Counted from the stretch's first letter, positions 1 through 8,602 are shown. The stretch is 64,000 bases of DNA from Planctomycetota bacterium (GCA_016719295.1 JADKAF010000001.1:3658001-3722000), one strand, 5' to 3'. A program made the numbers and translations. The notes: generated from the letters alone by a model not told the origin.

Positions 1-1
1 T

Positions 2-1180
2 CAGTCTCCCAGCACGACGCTGACGGGTGCCTTGAACCTGGGAGCCGGAGTCACCACGACCACTCGCACGCTCGCGAGCTCCGCGACCGGCTGGTACTTC
101 CACATCGCCGCGCGCGACGTGGCGGGCAACTTCGGGCCGACGCAGCACATCGGGCCCTTCCTCCTCGACGACGTGACGCCGGCCGGCCCGACGAACTTCG
201 CTTCGCCGAGCCACACGACGGGCACTTGGTCGAACCTCGCCGCGGTCCAGGCCACCTGGACCGCCGCCACCGACGCCCACTCGGGCATCGCGGGCTATGA
301 CTCGCTCTGGGACAACGCGGCGGGCACGATCCCGGCCGGCGCGCTGGACCTCGCGGCGGGAGCTACGGCGACGAGCCGCGCGCTCCCGAGCGGCGCGAGT
401 AGCTGGTACCTGCACCTGCGCGCTCGCGACAACGCGGCCAACTGGGGCTCGACCCAGCACCTGGGTCCCTTCCGCATCGATACGGCCGCGCCCACGGGCT
501 CGATCACGATCGACGGCGGCAACGCGACCTGCAACGGCCTCAGCGTGAACCTCGCCCTCACGGCGGCGGATGCGCTCTCCGGACTCGCTCCGAGCTCCAT
601 CCGCCTCCGCAACGCCGGCGGCGCCTGGGGTGCGTGGCAGCCCTTCGCCGCGAACCTCGCGTGGAACCTCTCCACGGGTGGCGCGGGCTCCTTGACCGGC
701 ACGCGCCGCGTCGAGCTCGAGATCCGCGATGGCGCGAGCAATACGCTGCTCGTCTCCGATGAGATCTTCTACTTCGTGCCGGTCTCCTACTTCGGCAGCT
801 CGTGCGCCGGCTCGCTCGGTCAGCCGAGCTTCGCCATCACGGGCATCCCGGGCCTCGGGCGCAACGTCGCCTTCGTCCCGGGCAACATCGCGGCTCCGAT
901 CGGCGCGATGTACCTCGGCGTCAGCAACACGACCTGGGGTCCGCTGCCGCTGCCGATCGACCTGGGCTTCCTGAGCCCGACCTCCGCTGGCTGCTCGGTC
1001 AACATCTCCCTCGACGTGCTGACCTACTCCGGCGGACCGATCGCCATCCCGGTGGCGATCCCCGCGGATCCGCTGCTCGCAGAGGCGGTGCTCTACTTCC
1101 AGTGGCTCTACCTCGGCGATCCCTCGGGCAAGCTGGTGGTGACCACGCGCGGAGCGCGGATGCAGATCGCAGGGCTGTGA
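2..1180 (+). CDS. Secreted Ig/FN3-like repeat protein, C-terminal part (5' partial)
   Basis: The frame is open to the left edge of the window, so the start and any signal peptide are missing. The visible part has at least two similar modules of about 95 residues: each runs from a TWSN/AVQATW stretch through SGIAGYDSLWDN to WYLHLRARDNAANWGSTQHLGPF. This resembles the bacterial Ig-like/FN3 modules of large surface proteins. A short linker (IDTAAPTGSITIDGG) leads to another beta-rich module. The last ~125 residues (from FGSSCAGSLGQP) form a Cys-containing domain ending in IPADPLL...Q. Versions of that domain close other secreted proteins in this window. The likely role is a cell-surface or secreted structural or adhesion protein. 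No catalytic motif is visible. The stop is followed by two strong hairpins. Confidence 0.75.
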   Translation, partial: QSPSTTLTGALNLGAGVTTTTRTLASSATGWYFHIAARDVAGNFGPTQHIGPFLLDDVTPAGPTNFASPSHTTGTWSNLAAVQATWTAATDAHSGIAGYDSLWDNAAGTIPAGALDLAAGATATSRALPSGASSWYLHLRARDNAANWGSTQHLGPFRIDTAAPTGSITIDGGNATCNGLSVNLALTAADALSGLAPSSIRLRNAGGAWGAWQPFAANLAWNLSTGGAGSLTGTRRVELEIRDGASNTLLVSDEIFYFVPVSYFGSSCAGSLGQPSFAITGIPGLGRNVAFVPGNIAAPIGAMYLGVSNTTWGPLPLPIDLGFLSPTSAGCSVNISLDVLTYSGGPIAIPVAIPADPLLAEAVLYFQWLYLGDPSGKLVVTTRGARMQIAGL

Positions 1181-1195
1181 TCACCTGATACGGGA

Positions 1196-1220
1196 TTCAC
1201 GCCGCGCTCCGCGGCGTGAA
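1196..1220. terminator. Hairpin downstream of the partial exoprotein gene
   Basis: Perfect 11-bp inverted repeat (TTCACGCCGCG / CGCGGCGTGAA) with a 3-nt loop, starting 16 nt after the upstream stop. It has no T tract. It probably ends or stabilises the upstream mRNA together with the hairpin that follows. Confidence 0.5.
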
Positions 1221-1230
1221 CCTCGATCGA

Positions 1231-1280
1231 AGCAGCGACCTCCCTCGCGCCGCGCGCGAGGGAGGTCGCTGCTTTCTCGG
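1231..1280. terminator. 20-bp perfect-stem hairpin before the enolase-family gene
   Basis: Arms at 1231-1250 and 1254-1273 are perfectly complementary over 20 bp around a 3-nt loop, followed by TTCTC. This is far stronger than a normal intrinsic terminator and lies only about 40 nt before the chosen ATG of the next gene. It may terminate the upstream gene or act in the 5' leader of the next transcript. Confidence 0.5.
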
Positions 1281-1311
1281 CGCCGCTCGTCGAGGCAGAA
1301 TCCGGCGCGCC

Positions 1312-2742
1312 ATGCTGCTCCGCCTCCAGAGCCTCGACTTCGCCGTCGCCGAAGCGCCGACGCGGCTGCCGTTCCGCTTCGGCCAGACGACGCTGCGCTC
1401 AGGGGTGATCCTGACCGCGAGGCTCCTCGTCGAGAGCGCGAGCGGTGCGCAGCGCTTCGGCTTCGCCTCCGACCTCTGCGTCCCGAAGTGGTTCGAGAAG
1501 AACCCGGCGAAGAGCGCGCGCGAGGATGTCTTCGCGCTGATCGCGAGCGCGCGCGAAGCCGGGGCGGCCTTCCTCGCGGAGGGCTCCGCGCTCGGCACGG
1601 CCTTCGACCACTGGCAGCGCGCCTATCGCGCGCGCGTCGAGTGCGCACCCTTCGAAGCGCCGGATCGGCTCGTGCGCGGCTTCGGCGTGGCGCTCGTGGA
1701 GCGCGCGCTGATCGACGCCACCTGCCGCCTCGGCCAGGTCTCCTTCGGCGAGGCGCTGGAGGAGGAGCTGCTCGGCTGGCAGCCGGAGGAGCTCTACCCC
1801 GAGCTCCGCGGTCGCTCGCTCGCCTCGCTGCTCCGCAAGCGCCCGCTCGAGCGCCTCGCCGTGCGGCACACGATCGGCATGCTCGATCCGCTGCGCGAGC
1901 GCGACATCGCCGAGGCCGAGCGCATCGATGACGGGCTGCCGCAGTCGCTCGAGGCGCAGATCGCGCACGAGGGGCTGCGCTACTTCAAGGTGAAGATCCG
2001 CGGCGACGTCGAGGCCGATGTCGCACGCCTGCGCGCGATCGGCGAGCTGCTGCTCGAGCGCGGCGTGCACGACGCGCGCATCACGCTCGACGGCAACGAG
2101 CAGATCGAGGACCTCGCGATCCCCCTCGCCCTGCTGCGTGAGCTCGAGCACGGCGAGGCGGGTCGACTCTTGCTGCGCGGTCTGCTCTGGCTCGAGCAGC
2201 CCCTGCCCCGCGCACTCTCGTTCGACCCCGAGGCTCTGCGCGAGCTGCGCTCGCTCTCCGAGCAGGTGCCGGTGATCCTCGACGAAGCCGATCTCGGTCT
2301 CGCCGCGTTCCCGCGCGCGCTGGAGCTCGGCTATCGCGGGATCTCCATGAAGTGCTGCAAGGGCGTCTTCCGGAGCTTGCTCCACCGCGCGCTCTGCGAG
2401 GTCCATCCGGGGGCGTTCCTCGCCGGCGAGGATCTCACCAACCTGCCGGTGCTCGCCCTGCAGCAAGACTGCGCGGTCGCCGCGGCGCTCGGTCTCGAGC
2501 ACGTCGAGCGGAATGGCCATCACTACTTCCGCGGCCTCGATCATCTCCCGCTGGCCGAGGCGCGCGACGCGCTGCACGCGCACCCCGATCTCTACGAGCC
2601 CCTCGGTGAAGGAGCTGCGCTCCGCATCCGGAACGGCGCGCTCGCGGTGGCTTCGCTGCAGCGCGTGGGCTTCGGCTACGACGTCGCGATCCGCTTCGAG
2701 GAGCGCACGCCGCTCGCGAGCTTCACGCCGCAGCTCCTCTGA
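1312..2742 (+). CDS. Enolase-superfamily enzyme (mandelate racemase/muconate cycloisomerase-like)
   Basis: Predicted cytosolic metal-dependent enzyme that abstracts the proton alpha to a carboxylate. The barrel signatures appear in order: KVKIRG (K226/K228, the KxK acid/base motif), DGNEQ (D260, metal ligand), EQP near residue 294 (metal ligand), DEAD near 320 (metal ligand), KCCKG near 345 (second catalytic Lys) and GEDLTN. The length (476 residues) is longer than the usual 360-400 because of extra N-terminal sequence and loops. The frame is open further upstream, but earlier starts would lie inside the 20-bp hairpin, so ATG 1312 is preferred. It is followed after 30 nt by an Old Yellow Enzyme gene, which suggests a shared catabolic step. 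The substrate cannot be assigned. Confidence 0.85.
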   Translation: MLLRLQSLDFAVAEAPTRLPFRFGQTTLRSGVILTARLLVESASGAQRFGFASDLCVPKWFEKNPAKSAREDVFALIASAREAGAAFLAEGSALGTAFDHWQRAYRARVECAPFEAPDRLVRGFGVALVERALIDATCRLGQVSFGEALEEELLGWQPEELYPELRGRSLASLLRKRPLERLAVRHTIGMLDPLRERDIAEAERIDDGLPQSLEAQIAHEGLRYFKVKIRGDVEADVARLRAIGELLLERGVHDARITLDGNEQIEDLAIPLALLRELEHGEAGRLLLRGLLWLEQPLPRALSFDPEALRELRSLSEQVPVILDEADLGLAAFPRALELGYRGISMKCCKGVFRSLLHRALCEVHPGAFLAGEDLTNLPVLALQQDCAVAAALGLEHVERNGHHYFRGLDHLPLAEARDALHAHPDLYEPLGEGAALRIRNGALAVASLQRVGFGYDVAIRFEERTPLASFTPQLL

Positions 2743-2772
2743 GCCCGCTTCGAGCGCGCGCCCCCCCGCATC

Positions 2773-4218
2773 ATGGACTACACCTCTCCCGGCCATCACA
2801 AGAGCTTCGCGAGCTTTCGCGCGCACCTGCGTTCGCTCGCCCCGGAGTGCGATGCCGACGAAGCGCTGCTCGGCGCCGCGGGTCCGCTCGGCCGCGCGAT
2901 CTCCGTGCATGGGAAGTCGCTCGAGAACCGCTTCGCCATCCACCCGATGGAAGGCTGGGACGGCACGCGCGACGGCCTGCCGACCGAGCTCACGTTGCGG
3001 CGCTGGCGGCGCTTCGGAGAGTCGGGGGCCGCGCTGATCTGGGGCGGCGAGGCCTTCGCCGTGCGGCGCGACGGACGCGCGAATCCGCTGCAGCTCTATC
3101 TCGAGCCCGGGGTCGATACCAAGGCCGGGCTCGCGGCGCTGCACGCGGAGCTCGTCGCCGGCGTCCGCGCGCGCGGAGGCGATCCCGCGCGCGTCTCGAT
3201 CGGTCTGCAGCTCACGCACTCGGGCCGCTGGTCGCGACCCGACGGCCCCTTCGCGCCGAAGATCGCGACGCACGCGCCCGCGCTCGACGCGAAGGCCAAG
3301 CTCGACGCGCACGCGCCCCTGCTCGGTGACGGCGAGCTCGAGGCGATTGGCGAGGACTTCGTGCGCAGCGCCGTGCTCGCCCGAGAGGTCGGCTTCGACT
3401 TCGTCGACGTGAAGGCCTGCCACGGCTATCTGCTGCACGAGCTCTTGGCCGCGCACGAGCGGCCCGGCATCTACGGCGGCTCCTTCGAGAACCGCACGCG
3501 CCTCCACGCGCGGATCCTCCGCGCGATCCGCGTCGCCGCTCCGGGCCTCGCGATCGGCATGCGCCTCTCGCTCGGCGACGTGCATCCCTACTGGCCCGCG
3601 GACGGCACGCGCCTCGGCGAGCCGCGCGGCTACGAGCAGCGGCTGCCCTATCGCCACGGCTTCGGCGTCTCCGCGGACGACCCGCGCGAGCTCGACCTCG
3701 AGGAGCCGCTGCGCTTCCTCGCGCGCCTCCGCGACCTCGACGTGCGCTTGGTGAATCTCACGCTGGGCTCGCCCTACACCTGCCCGCACCTCCAGCGCCC
3801 CGCGGGCTATCCGCCGAGCGACGGCTATCTCCCGCCCGAGGATCCGCTGCGCTCGGTGACGCGCCATCTGCTCGCCGTGCGCGCGGCGAAGCGCGCGGTG
3901 CCCGAGCTCCAGCTCGTCGGCACGGGCTACTCCTATCTGCAGGAGTGGCTGCCGCACGTCGCGCAACACGAGGTCGGCTCCGGGCACGTGGACTTCATCG
4001 GCCTCGGCCGCATGGTGCTCGTCTACCCCGAGCTGCCGCGCGACGTGCTCGCGGGGACGAAGCTCGAGCGGAAGAAGATCTGCCGCACCTTCAGCGAGTG
4101 CACGACCGCGCCGCGGAACGGCATGGTCAGCGGCTGCTACCCCTTGGATCCCTTCTACCGCGCGAGGCCCGAAGCGCCGCGCGTGCGCGCGCTGCAGCGC
4201 GGTGAGGCGAACGCATGA
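2773..4218 (+). CDS. NADH:flavin oxidoreductase, Old Yellow Enzyme family
   Basis: FMN-dependent TIM-barrel oxidoreductase that reduces activated C=C bonds. Visible family signatures are LENRFAIHPMEGWDG at the N-terminus (flavin-binding strand), QLTHSGRWSRP, then VKACHGYLLHELL followed by YGGSFENRTRLHARIL (the typical HGYLL...GGSxxNR block), and GHVDFIGLGRMVLVYPELP near the C-terminus (phosphate-binding loop). The last 50 residues contain CRTFSECTTAPRNGMVSGCYP, a Cys-bearing tail resembling the C-terminal extension of longer family members. At 481 residues it is larger than simple ene-reductases (~360) but lacks the second nucleotide-binding domain of 2,4-dienoyl-CoA reductases. It sits between the enolase-superfamily gene and a gene that overlaps it by ATGA, so it is in an operon. 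Confidence 0.88.
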   Translation: MDYTSPGHHKSFASFRAHLRSLAPECDADEALLGAAGPLGRAISVHGKSLENRFAIHPMEGWDGTRDGLPTELTLRRWRRFGESGAALIWGGEAFAVRRDGRANPLQLYLEPGVDTKAGLAALHAELVAGVRARGGDPARVSIGLQLTHSGRWSRPDGPFAPKIATHAPALDAKAKLDAHAPLLGDGELEAIGEDFVRSAVLAREVGFDFVDVKACHGYLLHELLAAHERPGIYGGSFENRTRLHARILRAIRVAAPGLAIGMRLSLGDVHPYWPADGTRLGEPRGYEQRLPYRHGFGVSADDPRELDLEEPLRFLARLRDLDVRLVNLTLGSPYTCPHLQRPAGYPPSDGYLPPEDPLRSVTRHLLAVRAAKRAVPELQLVGTGYSYLQEWLPHVAQHEVGSGHVDFIGLGRMVLVYPELPRDVLAGTKLERKKICRTFSECTTAPRNGMVSGCYPLDPFYRARPEAPRVRALQRGEANA

Positions 4219-5591
4219 GCTCGATCTCCGGACGACAGGTCTTCGCTCACCCGCGCCGAGCGATGCTCATGCTCGCGCTCCTCTGTGCCGCGCTGCTAGC
4301 GCGCGCGGGCGAAGCGCAGGAGCGCGTGCCCCTCTTCGCGCCGCAGGTCATCACCTGCATCGAGTCCGCGAGCTCGCAGGCCGAGAGCTGGCGCGGTGAA
4401 GCCGCGCAGCGCGGCTACGGCGTCGCCTTCTTCGCGCTCGGCACGGAGCGCGTCGCCAACGTCGAAGGGCTGCGCGCGCTCTGCGCGAAGCTGCGCCGCG
4501 AGCGGCGCGTCCTCGGCCTGCGCTTCGCGCTGGTCGGGCCCGGCAGCACCGAGCTCGCCGCCTTGCGCGATGCGCTGCCCTACGACATCGCGATCCTCGT
4601 CAGCTGGGGCAGCGACGTATCGATGAGCGCGATGCAGGGCGGCGCGTACCAAGCGAGCGCGGTGGCGCTCTCGGGCGAGCCGAAGCACGTGCTCGAGATC
4701 GTGAGCTCCCTGCGCGAGGGACACGCCGCGCAGGACGAAGAGCAGCGCGCGGCCGATCTCACCCTCGATCGCTTCCACGACGCCGCCGCGCGCGCCGACC
4801 TCGAAGGCTACTTCGGGCTCTTCGCGCCCGAGGGCATCTTCCTAGGCACCGACGCCTCGGAGCGCTGGGACGTCGCGCAGTTCCGCGCGTGGGCCGCGCC
4901 GCATTTCGCGGGCGACTCCGCTTGGATCTTTCTCCCGCTGCAGCGCCATCTCGTGTTCGACGGCGGTGGCGCGCACGCGTGGTTCGACGAAGTGCTCGGA
5001 AGCCGGAGCTACGGGCTCTGCCGCGGCAGCGGCGTGCTGCGCCGCATCGAAGGGCGCTGGAAGCTCGCGCAGTACAACCTCGCCTTCTTGGTGCCGAACG
5101 ATCGCGCCGACTCCGTCGTCGCCGCGATCTCCGGCGAGGCGCGCCCCGCGGCCGGGAGCACCTCTCCGACCGTGGTCTACCTCGTGCGCCATTCCGAGAA
5201 GGCTCTCGAGAGCGGCTCCGATCCGGAGCTCTCCGAGGTGGGGCGCGCTCGTTCCGCGCGGCTCGTCGAGATCCTTCGCTCGGTCCCGGTGGAGGCCCTG
5301 ATCGCGAGCCAGTACCGCCGCACGCAGCAGACCCTGGCACCCCTCGCGGCGGCTCGCGGCCTGACCGTGAAGACGATTCCCGCCGACGAGGTCGACATCC
5401 TGGCCGCGGAGCTACGAGGGCCCCTAAGCGGGCGAACGATCCTGCTTTCCGGTCACAGCAACACCATCCCGGAGCTCTTGAAGTTGCTCGGCGTGGCGGA
5501 GCCGCCGGCGATCGAGGACCGCGACTACTCGAACCTCTTCTGCGTGGTGCTCGACGCGCGCGGCGCGCGGCTCCAGCACCTGCATTTCTGA
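4215..5591 (+). CDS. Secreted SnoaL-like domain / histidine phosphatase fusion
   Basis: The start ATG overlaps the preceding stop (ATGA), indicating translational coupling. Residues 1-34 look like a signal peptide (LMLALLCAALLARAGEAQ). Residues ~35-160 are alpha/beta-like but not recognised. Residues ~180-296 are a SnoaL-like/NTF2-fold domain of the type found in DUF4440-related proteins (GYFGLFAPEGIFLGTDASERW, AWFDEVLGSR, CRGSGVLRRIEGRWKLAQYNLAFLVPN). Residues ~318-458 are a histidine phosphatase (phosphoglycerate mutase/SixA-like) domain with phospho-acceptor motif YLVRHSEK, the YRRTQQTLAPLA helix, and second His in LLSGHSNTIPELL. The likely location is periplasmic. The combination of an NTF2-fold pocket with a phosphatase is unusual. 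The substrate is unknown. Confidence 0.8.
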   Translation: MSSISGRQVFAHPRRAMLMLALLCAALLARAGEAQERVPLFAPQVITCIESASSQAESWRGEAAQRGYGVAFFALGTERVANVEGLRALCAKLRRERRVLGLRFALVGPGSTELAALRDALPYDIAILVSWGSDVSMSAMQGGAYQASAVALSGEPKHVLEIVSSLREGHAAQDEEQRAADLTLDRFHDAAARADLEGYFGLFAPEGIFLGTDASERWDVAQFRAWAAPHFAGDSAWIFLPLQRHLVFDGGGAHAWFDEVLGSRSYGLCRGSGVLRRIEGRWKLAQYNLAFLVPNDRADSVVAAISGEARPAAGSTSPTVVYLVRHSEKALESGSDPELSEVGRARSARLVEILRSVPVEALIASQYRRTQQTLAPLAAARGLTVKTIPADEVDILAAELRGPLSGRTILLSGHSNTIPELLKLLGVAEPPAIEDRDYSNLFCVVLDARGARLQHLHF

Positions 5592-5805
5592 TGCCCCGGC
5601 GCCGCTGGCGGCGGGCGAAGGAAGGGGAGAGCGGCGGGCCGTATGAAAATCCGGGTTGCGCACCCTCTAGCCCGGGCTATCATTCCGAGCCTCTGACGCC
5701 CTCGCCACGGCTCCCCGCCGCTGAGCGGGGGGGAACGTCGGAGCTTAGCGCATACGGACCGTTGCGCGCGCCTTCGGGTTGAAGCGCTACCCTGTCTCGA
5801 GACGG

Positions 5806-5829
5806 CTCTCTCTCTCTCTCTCTCTCTCT
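5806..5829 (+). repeat. (CT)12 dinucleotide repeat
   Basis: Twelve uninterrupted CT units (24 nt), the only long simple dinucleotide tract noticed in the window. It lies 171 nt upstream of the subtilase ATG. Confidence 0.95.
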
Positions 5830-5853
5830 GCGCATCGAGGCAGGCAGGTTCGG

Positions 5854-5892
5854 GAAGCCGGTGTCTCCCCGACGCCGGCTTCTTTTCTTTTC
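5854..5892 (+). terminator. Intrinsic terminator upstream of the subtilase gene
   Basis: 12-bp stem (GAAGCCGGTGTC / GACGCCGGCTTC, one G-U pair) with a 5-nt loop, followed directly by TTTTCTTTTC. This is the best classical Rho-independent terminator in the window. It is 263 nt after the preceding gene and 109 nt before the next, so it could end readthrough or act as a leader attenuator. Confidence 0.75.
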
Positions 5893-6000
5893 AGGGCGCG
5901 TGATCGAGCCCGCGAGCAGAGGAACTGCGTGCGAACCGCCGCAGCCTGCGTTTCCACTCGTGAACTTCCTGCCGCGGTCCCTCCGCGCGGCGCCTTGCCG

Positions 6001-7674
6001 ATGCTCCGCTCGATAGCGTTCCTCCTCCTTGCCTCGACCGCGGCTCCCGCCCAAGAGCTCGTGCTCCTCTGGCGCGAGCGCGGCGACGCGGAGTGCGCGA
6101 TCCACCCGGCGCTCCCCGCCGGCCGCGCGCTCTGCGCTGGATTCGAGCGCGACGCGGGAGCGCTCTTCGCGCGCGCGACCCAGGGCACCTGCGCCGACGG
6201 CGGCGCGCCGATCGACCTGCGCCGCTACAGCGTGCACCCGCTCCCGAGCGACGCGCCGGTCGCGACGATCCTCGAGCTCCTCGCTGGGGATCCGCGCCTC
6301 GAGCTCGCGTACTTCCGAGCCGCTCCCGCGCCTCCGCCCGGCGACCTCCTGCCTCCGACGCCGAGCTTCCACGGGCGTCAGCATCACCTCGGCGACGCTC
6401 CGGCGGGCGTCGGCGCCGCAGCCGCGGCGCGCGCGCTGGGCGGGCTCGGCTCCGGTCGGCGGCTCCTCGTCGTCGAGTGGAGCTGGCATCGAACGCACGA
6501 GGACATCGCGGGCCTCGCGAGCGCGCTCGTCCTCGCGACGCCGGCAGCCGCGCTCTTCGCCGATCACGGCACGGCGTCGATCGGGCTCGTGGCCGCCGAC
6601 CCCGATCTCCCCGGCATCCGCGGCATCGCGTCCGACGTGGCGCTCGCGCTCGCCTCGCCGAACACGGCCGCGGGCTACAGCGTCTCGCGAGCGCTGCTCG
6701 CCTCGCAGAGCCTCCTCCGCGCAGGCGATGTCGTGCTGCTCGAGGTGCAAGCGCGCAGCCCGCTCGGCCTCGTCCCCGCCGAGTACGACCGCGCTGACTT
6801 CGATGCGATCCGCAACCTCGTCGCCGCCGGCGTCCACGTCATCGAGCCCGCGGGCAACGGCGGCGTCGATCTCGACGACCCCTCTTTCGCCGGCCTGTTC
6901 GATCGCGCGCTGCGCGACTCGGGTGCGGTCCTCGTCGCCGCCGCGGAAGGAACGACACCGCAGCGCTCGAACGCGAGCAGCTTCGGTTCGCGCGTCGACG
7001 TGAACGCCCACGGCCTGCGCGTCACGACCACCGGCTTCGGCGATCTTTTCGATCCCGTGGCGACGCCGGATCAGCGCTACACGGCGAGCTTCTCAGGAAC
7101 TTCGGCGGCCTCGGCGATCACCGCGGGAGTCGCGCTGCAAGTCCTCGGCGCTCACCAAGCGCAGCTCGCGCCCTTCGGGGGGCCACCGCTGACACCACTG
7201 GCGCTGCGCGACCTCCTGCGCCGAACGGGTACAGCTCCGGCGACGCCGCTCGAGCTGCAGCAGATCGGTCGGCGCGTCGATGCCGAGAGCGCGCTGCGCG
7301 CCATCGGCGCCGTGCGCGCGCTGCACTTGCTCGACGAGCCACGCCTGGGCTCGATCGTGCGGCTCGAGCTCGCGCCGCAAGAGCTCGCGTTCCCCGCGGA
7401 TGCGTTCGCGCTCTTCGGCGCGCTCGCGAGCCAGCCCGTCGCCTTCCCCGCACCGAGCGCCGCTTGCGGCCGCTTCCTGCTCGATCCGCTCGCCTTCTTC
7501 TCTCTCGGCTCGGACCTCGTCCCGAATGGCCCGCTGCCGCCGCTCTCCTTCGCGATCCCGCCCGACCCCGCGCTGCGCGAGCTGCGCGTCGTGCTGCAAG
7601 CGCTCTACCTGCACGCGGCCAGCGGCGCGCTCTGCGGAAGTGGAGCCCAGGTGCTCCGCGTGATCGGCGGATGA
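6001..7674 (+). CDS. Secreted subtilisin-like (S8) peptidase
   Basis: The start at ATG 6001 gives a clean signal peptide (MLRSIAFLLLASTAAPAQ). The catalytic-domain landmarks are H189 in DHGTAS, the oxyanion-hole Asn in IEPAGNGG near 284, and the nucleophile S368 in SFSGTSAAS. The expected N-terminal Asp strand reads LLVVEWSWHRTHEDI. It resembles the D-x-E-x-x-W-x-x-x-HED form seen in some S8 proteins, but the Asp position is Val and only Glu159 remains. The C-terminal ~110 residues (from LDEPRLGSIVRLEL to the end) resemble the lineage-specific domain that also closes the first gene of the window. It is presumably exported and may be catalytically altered. It is transcribed alone, with repeats in the convergent space after it. 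Confidence 0.8.
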   Translation: MLRSIAFLLLASTAAPAQELVLLWRERGDAECAIHPALPAGRALCAGFERDAGALFARATQGTCADGGAPIDLRRYSVHPLPSDAPVATILELLAGDPRLELAYFRAAPAPPPGDLLPPTPSFHGRQHHLGDAPAGVGAAAAARALGGLGSGRRLLVVEWSWHRTHEDIAGLASALVLATPAAALFADHGTASIGLVAADPDLPGIRGIASDVALALASPNTAAGYSVSRALLASQSLLRAGDVVLLEVQARSPLGLVPAEYDRADFDAIRNLVAAGVHVIEPAGNGGVDLDDPSFAGLFDRALRDSGAVLVAAAEGTTPQRSNASSFGSRVDVNAHGLRVTTTGFGDLFDPVATPDQRYTASFSGTSAASAITAGVALQVLGAHQAQLAPFGGPPLTPLALRDLLRRTGTAPATPLELQQIGRRVDAESALRAIGAVRALHLLDEPRLGSIVRLELAPQELAFPADAFALFGALASQPVAFPAPSAACGRFLLDPLAFFSLGSDLVPNGPLPPLSFAIPPDPALRELRVVLQALYLHAASGALCGSGAQVLRVIGG

Positions 7675-7685
7675 TCGAGCAGGTG

Positions 7686-7720
7686 TCGATCAGTCAGGGG
7701 TCAGACCCCTAGCTGATCGA
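7686..7720. repeat. REP-like palindrome, core GGGGTCAGACCCC
   Basis: TCGATCAG...GGGGTCAGACCCC...CTGATCGA: an interrupted inverted repeat 12 nt after the subtilase stop. It is the first of a dispersed family confined almost entirely to intergenic DNA. Confidence 0.9.
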
Positions 7721-7729
7721 CGGCGGTCA

Positions 7730-7764
7730 TCGATCAATGAGGGGTCTGACCCCTATCTGATCGA
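7730..7764. repeat. REP-like palindrome, core GGGGTCTGACCCC
   Basis: Second copy, with the core in the opposite orientation to the copy at 7686-7720. The pair fills the space between two convergent genes. Confidence 0.9.
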
Positions 7765-7766
7765 GG

Positions 7767-8537
7767 CTAGCGCGGCGGCTCGCCGACCTTCGCGAGCTCC
7801 TCGCGGAGGACGCGATCCACCTCGCCCGAGAGCGCGAGCTGGAGCTGGGTGTGCACGCGGCTGTTGCGGACTTCGATCTCGCTCCCGCTGCGCACGTCGA
7901 TCGCGAAGCCGCCGAGGCAGGCGCCGCTCTCGAGATCGAAGAGCAGCGCATCCCCGGCGACCTGGCCGCCCTCGAAGCTCTTCATCTCGCCCGCTTGCAG
8001 CTCGCTCAGCACCAGACCGGGAGGCTTGCGCGTCGCGAGGCGCAGCACGAGCAGGTACTTCGTCTGCTCGAGCCAGACGAGGCCGATCTTCAGGTTGTCG
8101 ACCACGGGATCGCTGCCGTAGCGACCGCGGCCGCTCTCGAGCAAGCACGCGGGCTCGATCAGCCACGACTCGCTCCGGTCGACCATGAGGAGGAAGAGGT
8201 CCTGGGAGTGCGACTCCCAGCTGAGGTTCTGCGCCTCCGACGGCTTCGCGAGGTGCTGCTCGTACGCGATGGCCGTGTTGTACGAAGGGCTCGGCAAGCG
8301 CGTGCCGTCCGCGGCGTACTGATCCGCGAAGGGAACGAAGTCGAGGCGCAGCTCCGCGGGTAGCTTCCATTCCACGCCGGTGAGCCGCGGCTGCTGCGCG
8401 ACGAGGGGCGCGAGCGCGGCGATCTTGGCGAGCTTGGCCGAGGCGGCCGCGCGGTGCTCTTCCGCGAGCTTGCTGGCCGACGGACCGCCGCACGCGAAGA
8501 GGAGCGGGCACGCGAGAAGGAGGAGAAGGGAGCGCAT
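7767..8537 (-). CDS. Hypothetical lipoprotein
   Basis: The N-terminus MRSLLLLLACPLLFACGG is a lipoprotein signal with lipobox LFAC, which fixes the start at 8537. The mature protein of ~238 residues is charged and beta-rich (VEWKLPAELRLDFVPF, SWLIEPACLLESGRGRYGSDPVV, LKIGLVWLEQTKYLLVLRLA, VAGDALLFDLESGACLGGFAIDV, HTQLQLALSGEVDRVLREELAKVG). No known family is recognised. It is predicted to be anchored to a membrane facing the periplasm. It lies 65 nt downstream of the helical-repeat gene on the same strand, so co-transcription is likely. The frame remains open far upstream, but that sequence is the antisense of neighbouring genes. Confidence 0.75.
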   Translation of the reverse strand: MRSLLLLLACPLLFACGGPSASKLAEEHRAAASAKLAKIAALAPLVAQQPRLTGVEWKLPAELRLDFVPFADQYAADGTRLPSPSYNTAIAYEQHLAKPSEAQNLSWESHSQDLFLLMVDRSESWLIEPACLLESGRGRYGSDPVVDNLKIGLVWLEQTKYLLVLRLATRKPPGLVLSELQAGEMKSFEGGQVAGDALLFDLESGACLGGFAIDVRSGSEIEVRNSRVHTQLQLALSGEVDRVLREELAKVGEPPR

Positions 8538-8602
8538 GAGGAGGAAGGGGGCGAGGGCCGACTGCGGGGACGAAATGAGAGATCGAGGGGCGAGGGCGCG
8601 GT

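Larger units (their letters stand above)
5592..6000 (+). other. 409-nt leader region with CT repeat and terminator
   Basis: No convincing gene. It contains a (CT)12 tract and an intrinsic-terminator hairpin (listed separately), both upstream of the subtilase ATG at 6001. The subtilase frame stays open back to 5779, but those codons include the CT tract and lack coding character. Confidence 0.6.

Noticed and set aside
1399..3987. Long minus-strand open frame opposite the enolase and OYE genes
   Set aside because: Composition typical of antisense of GC-rich coding DNA. The plus-strand genes have catalytic signatures.
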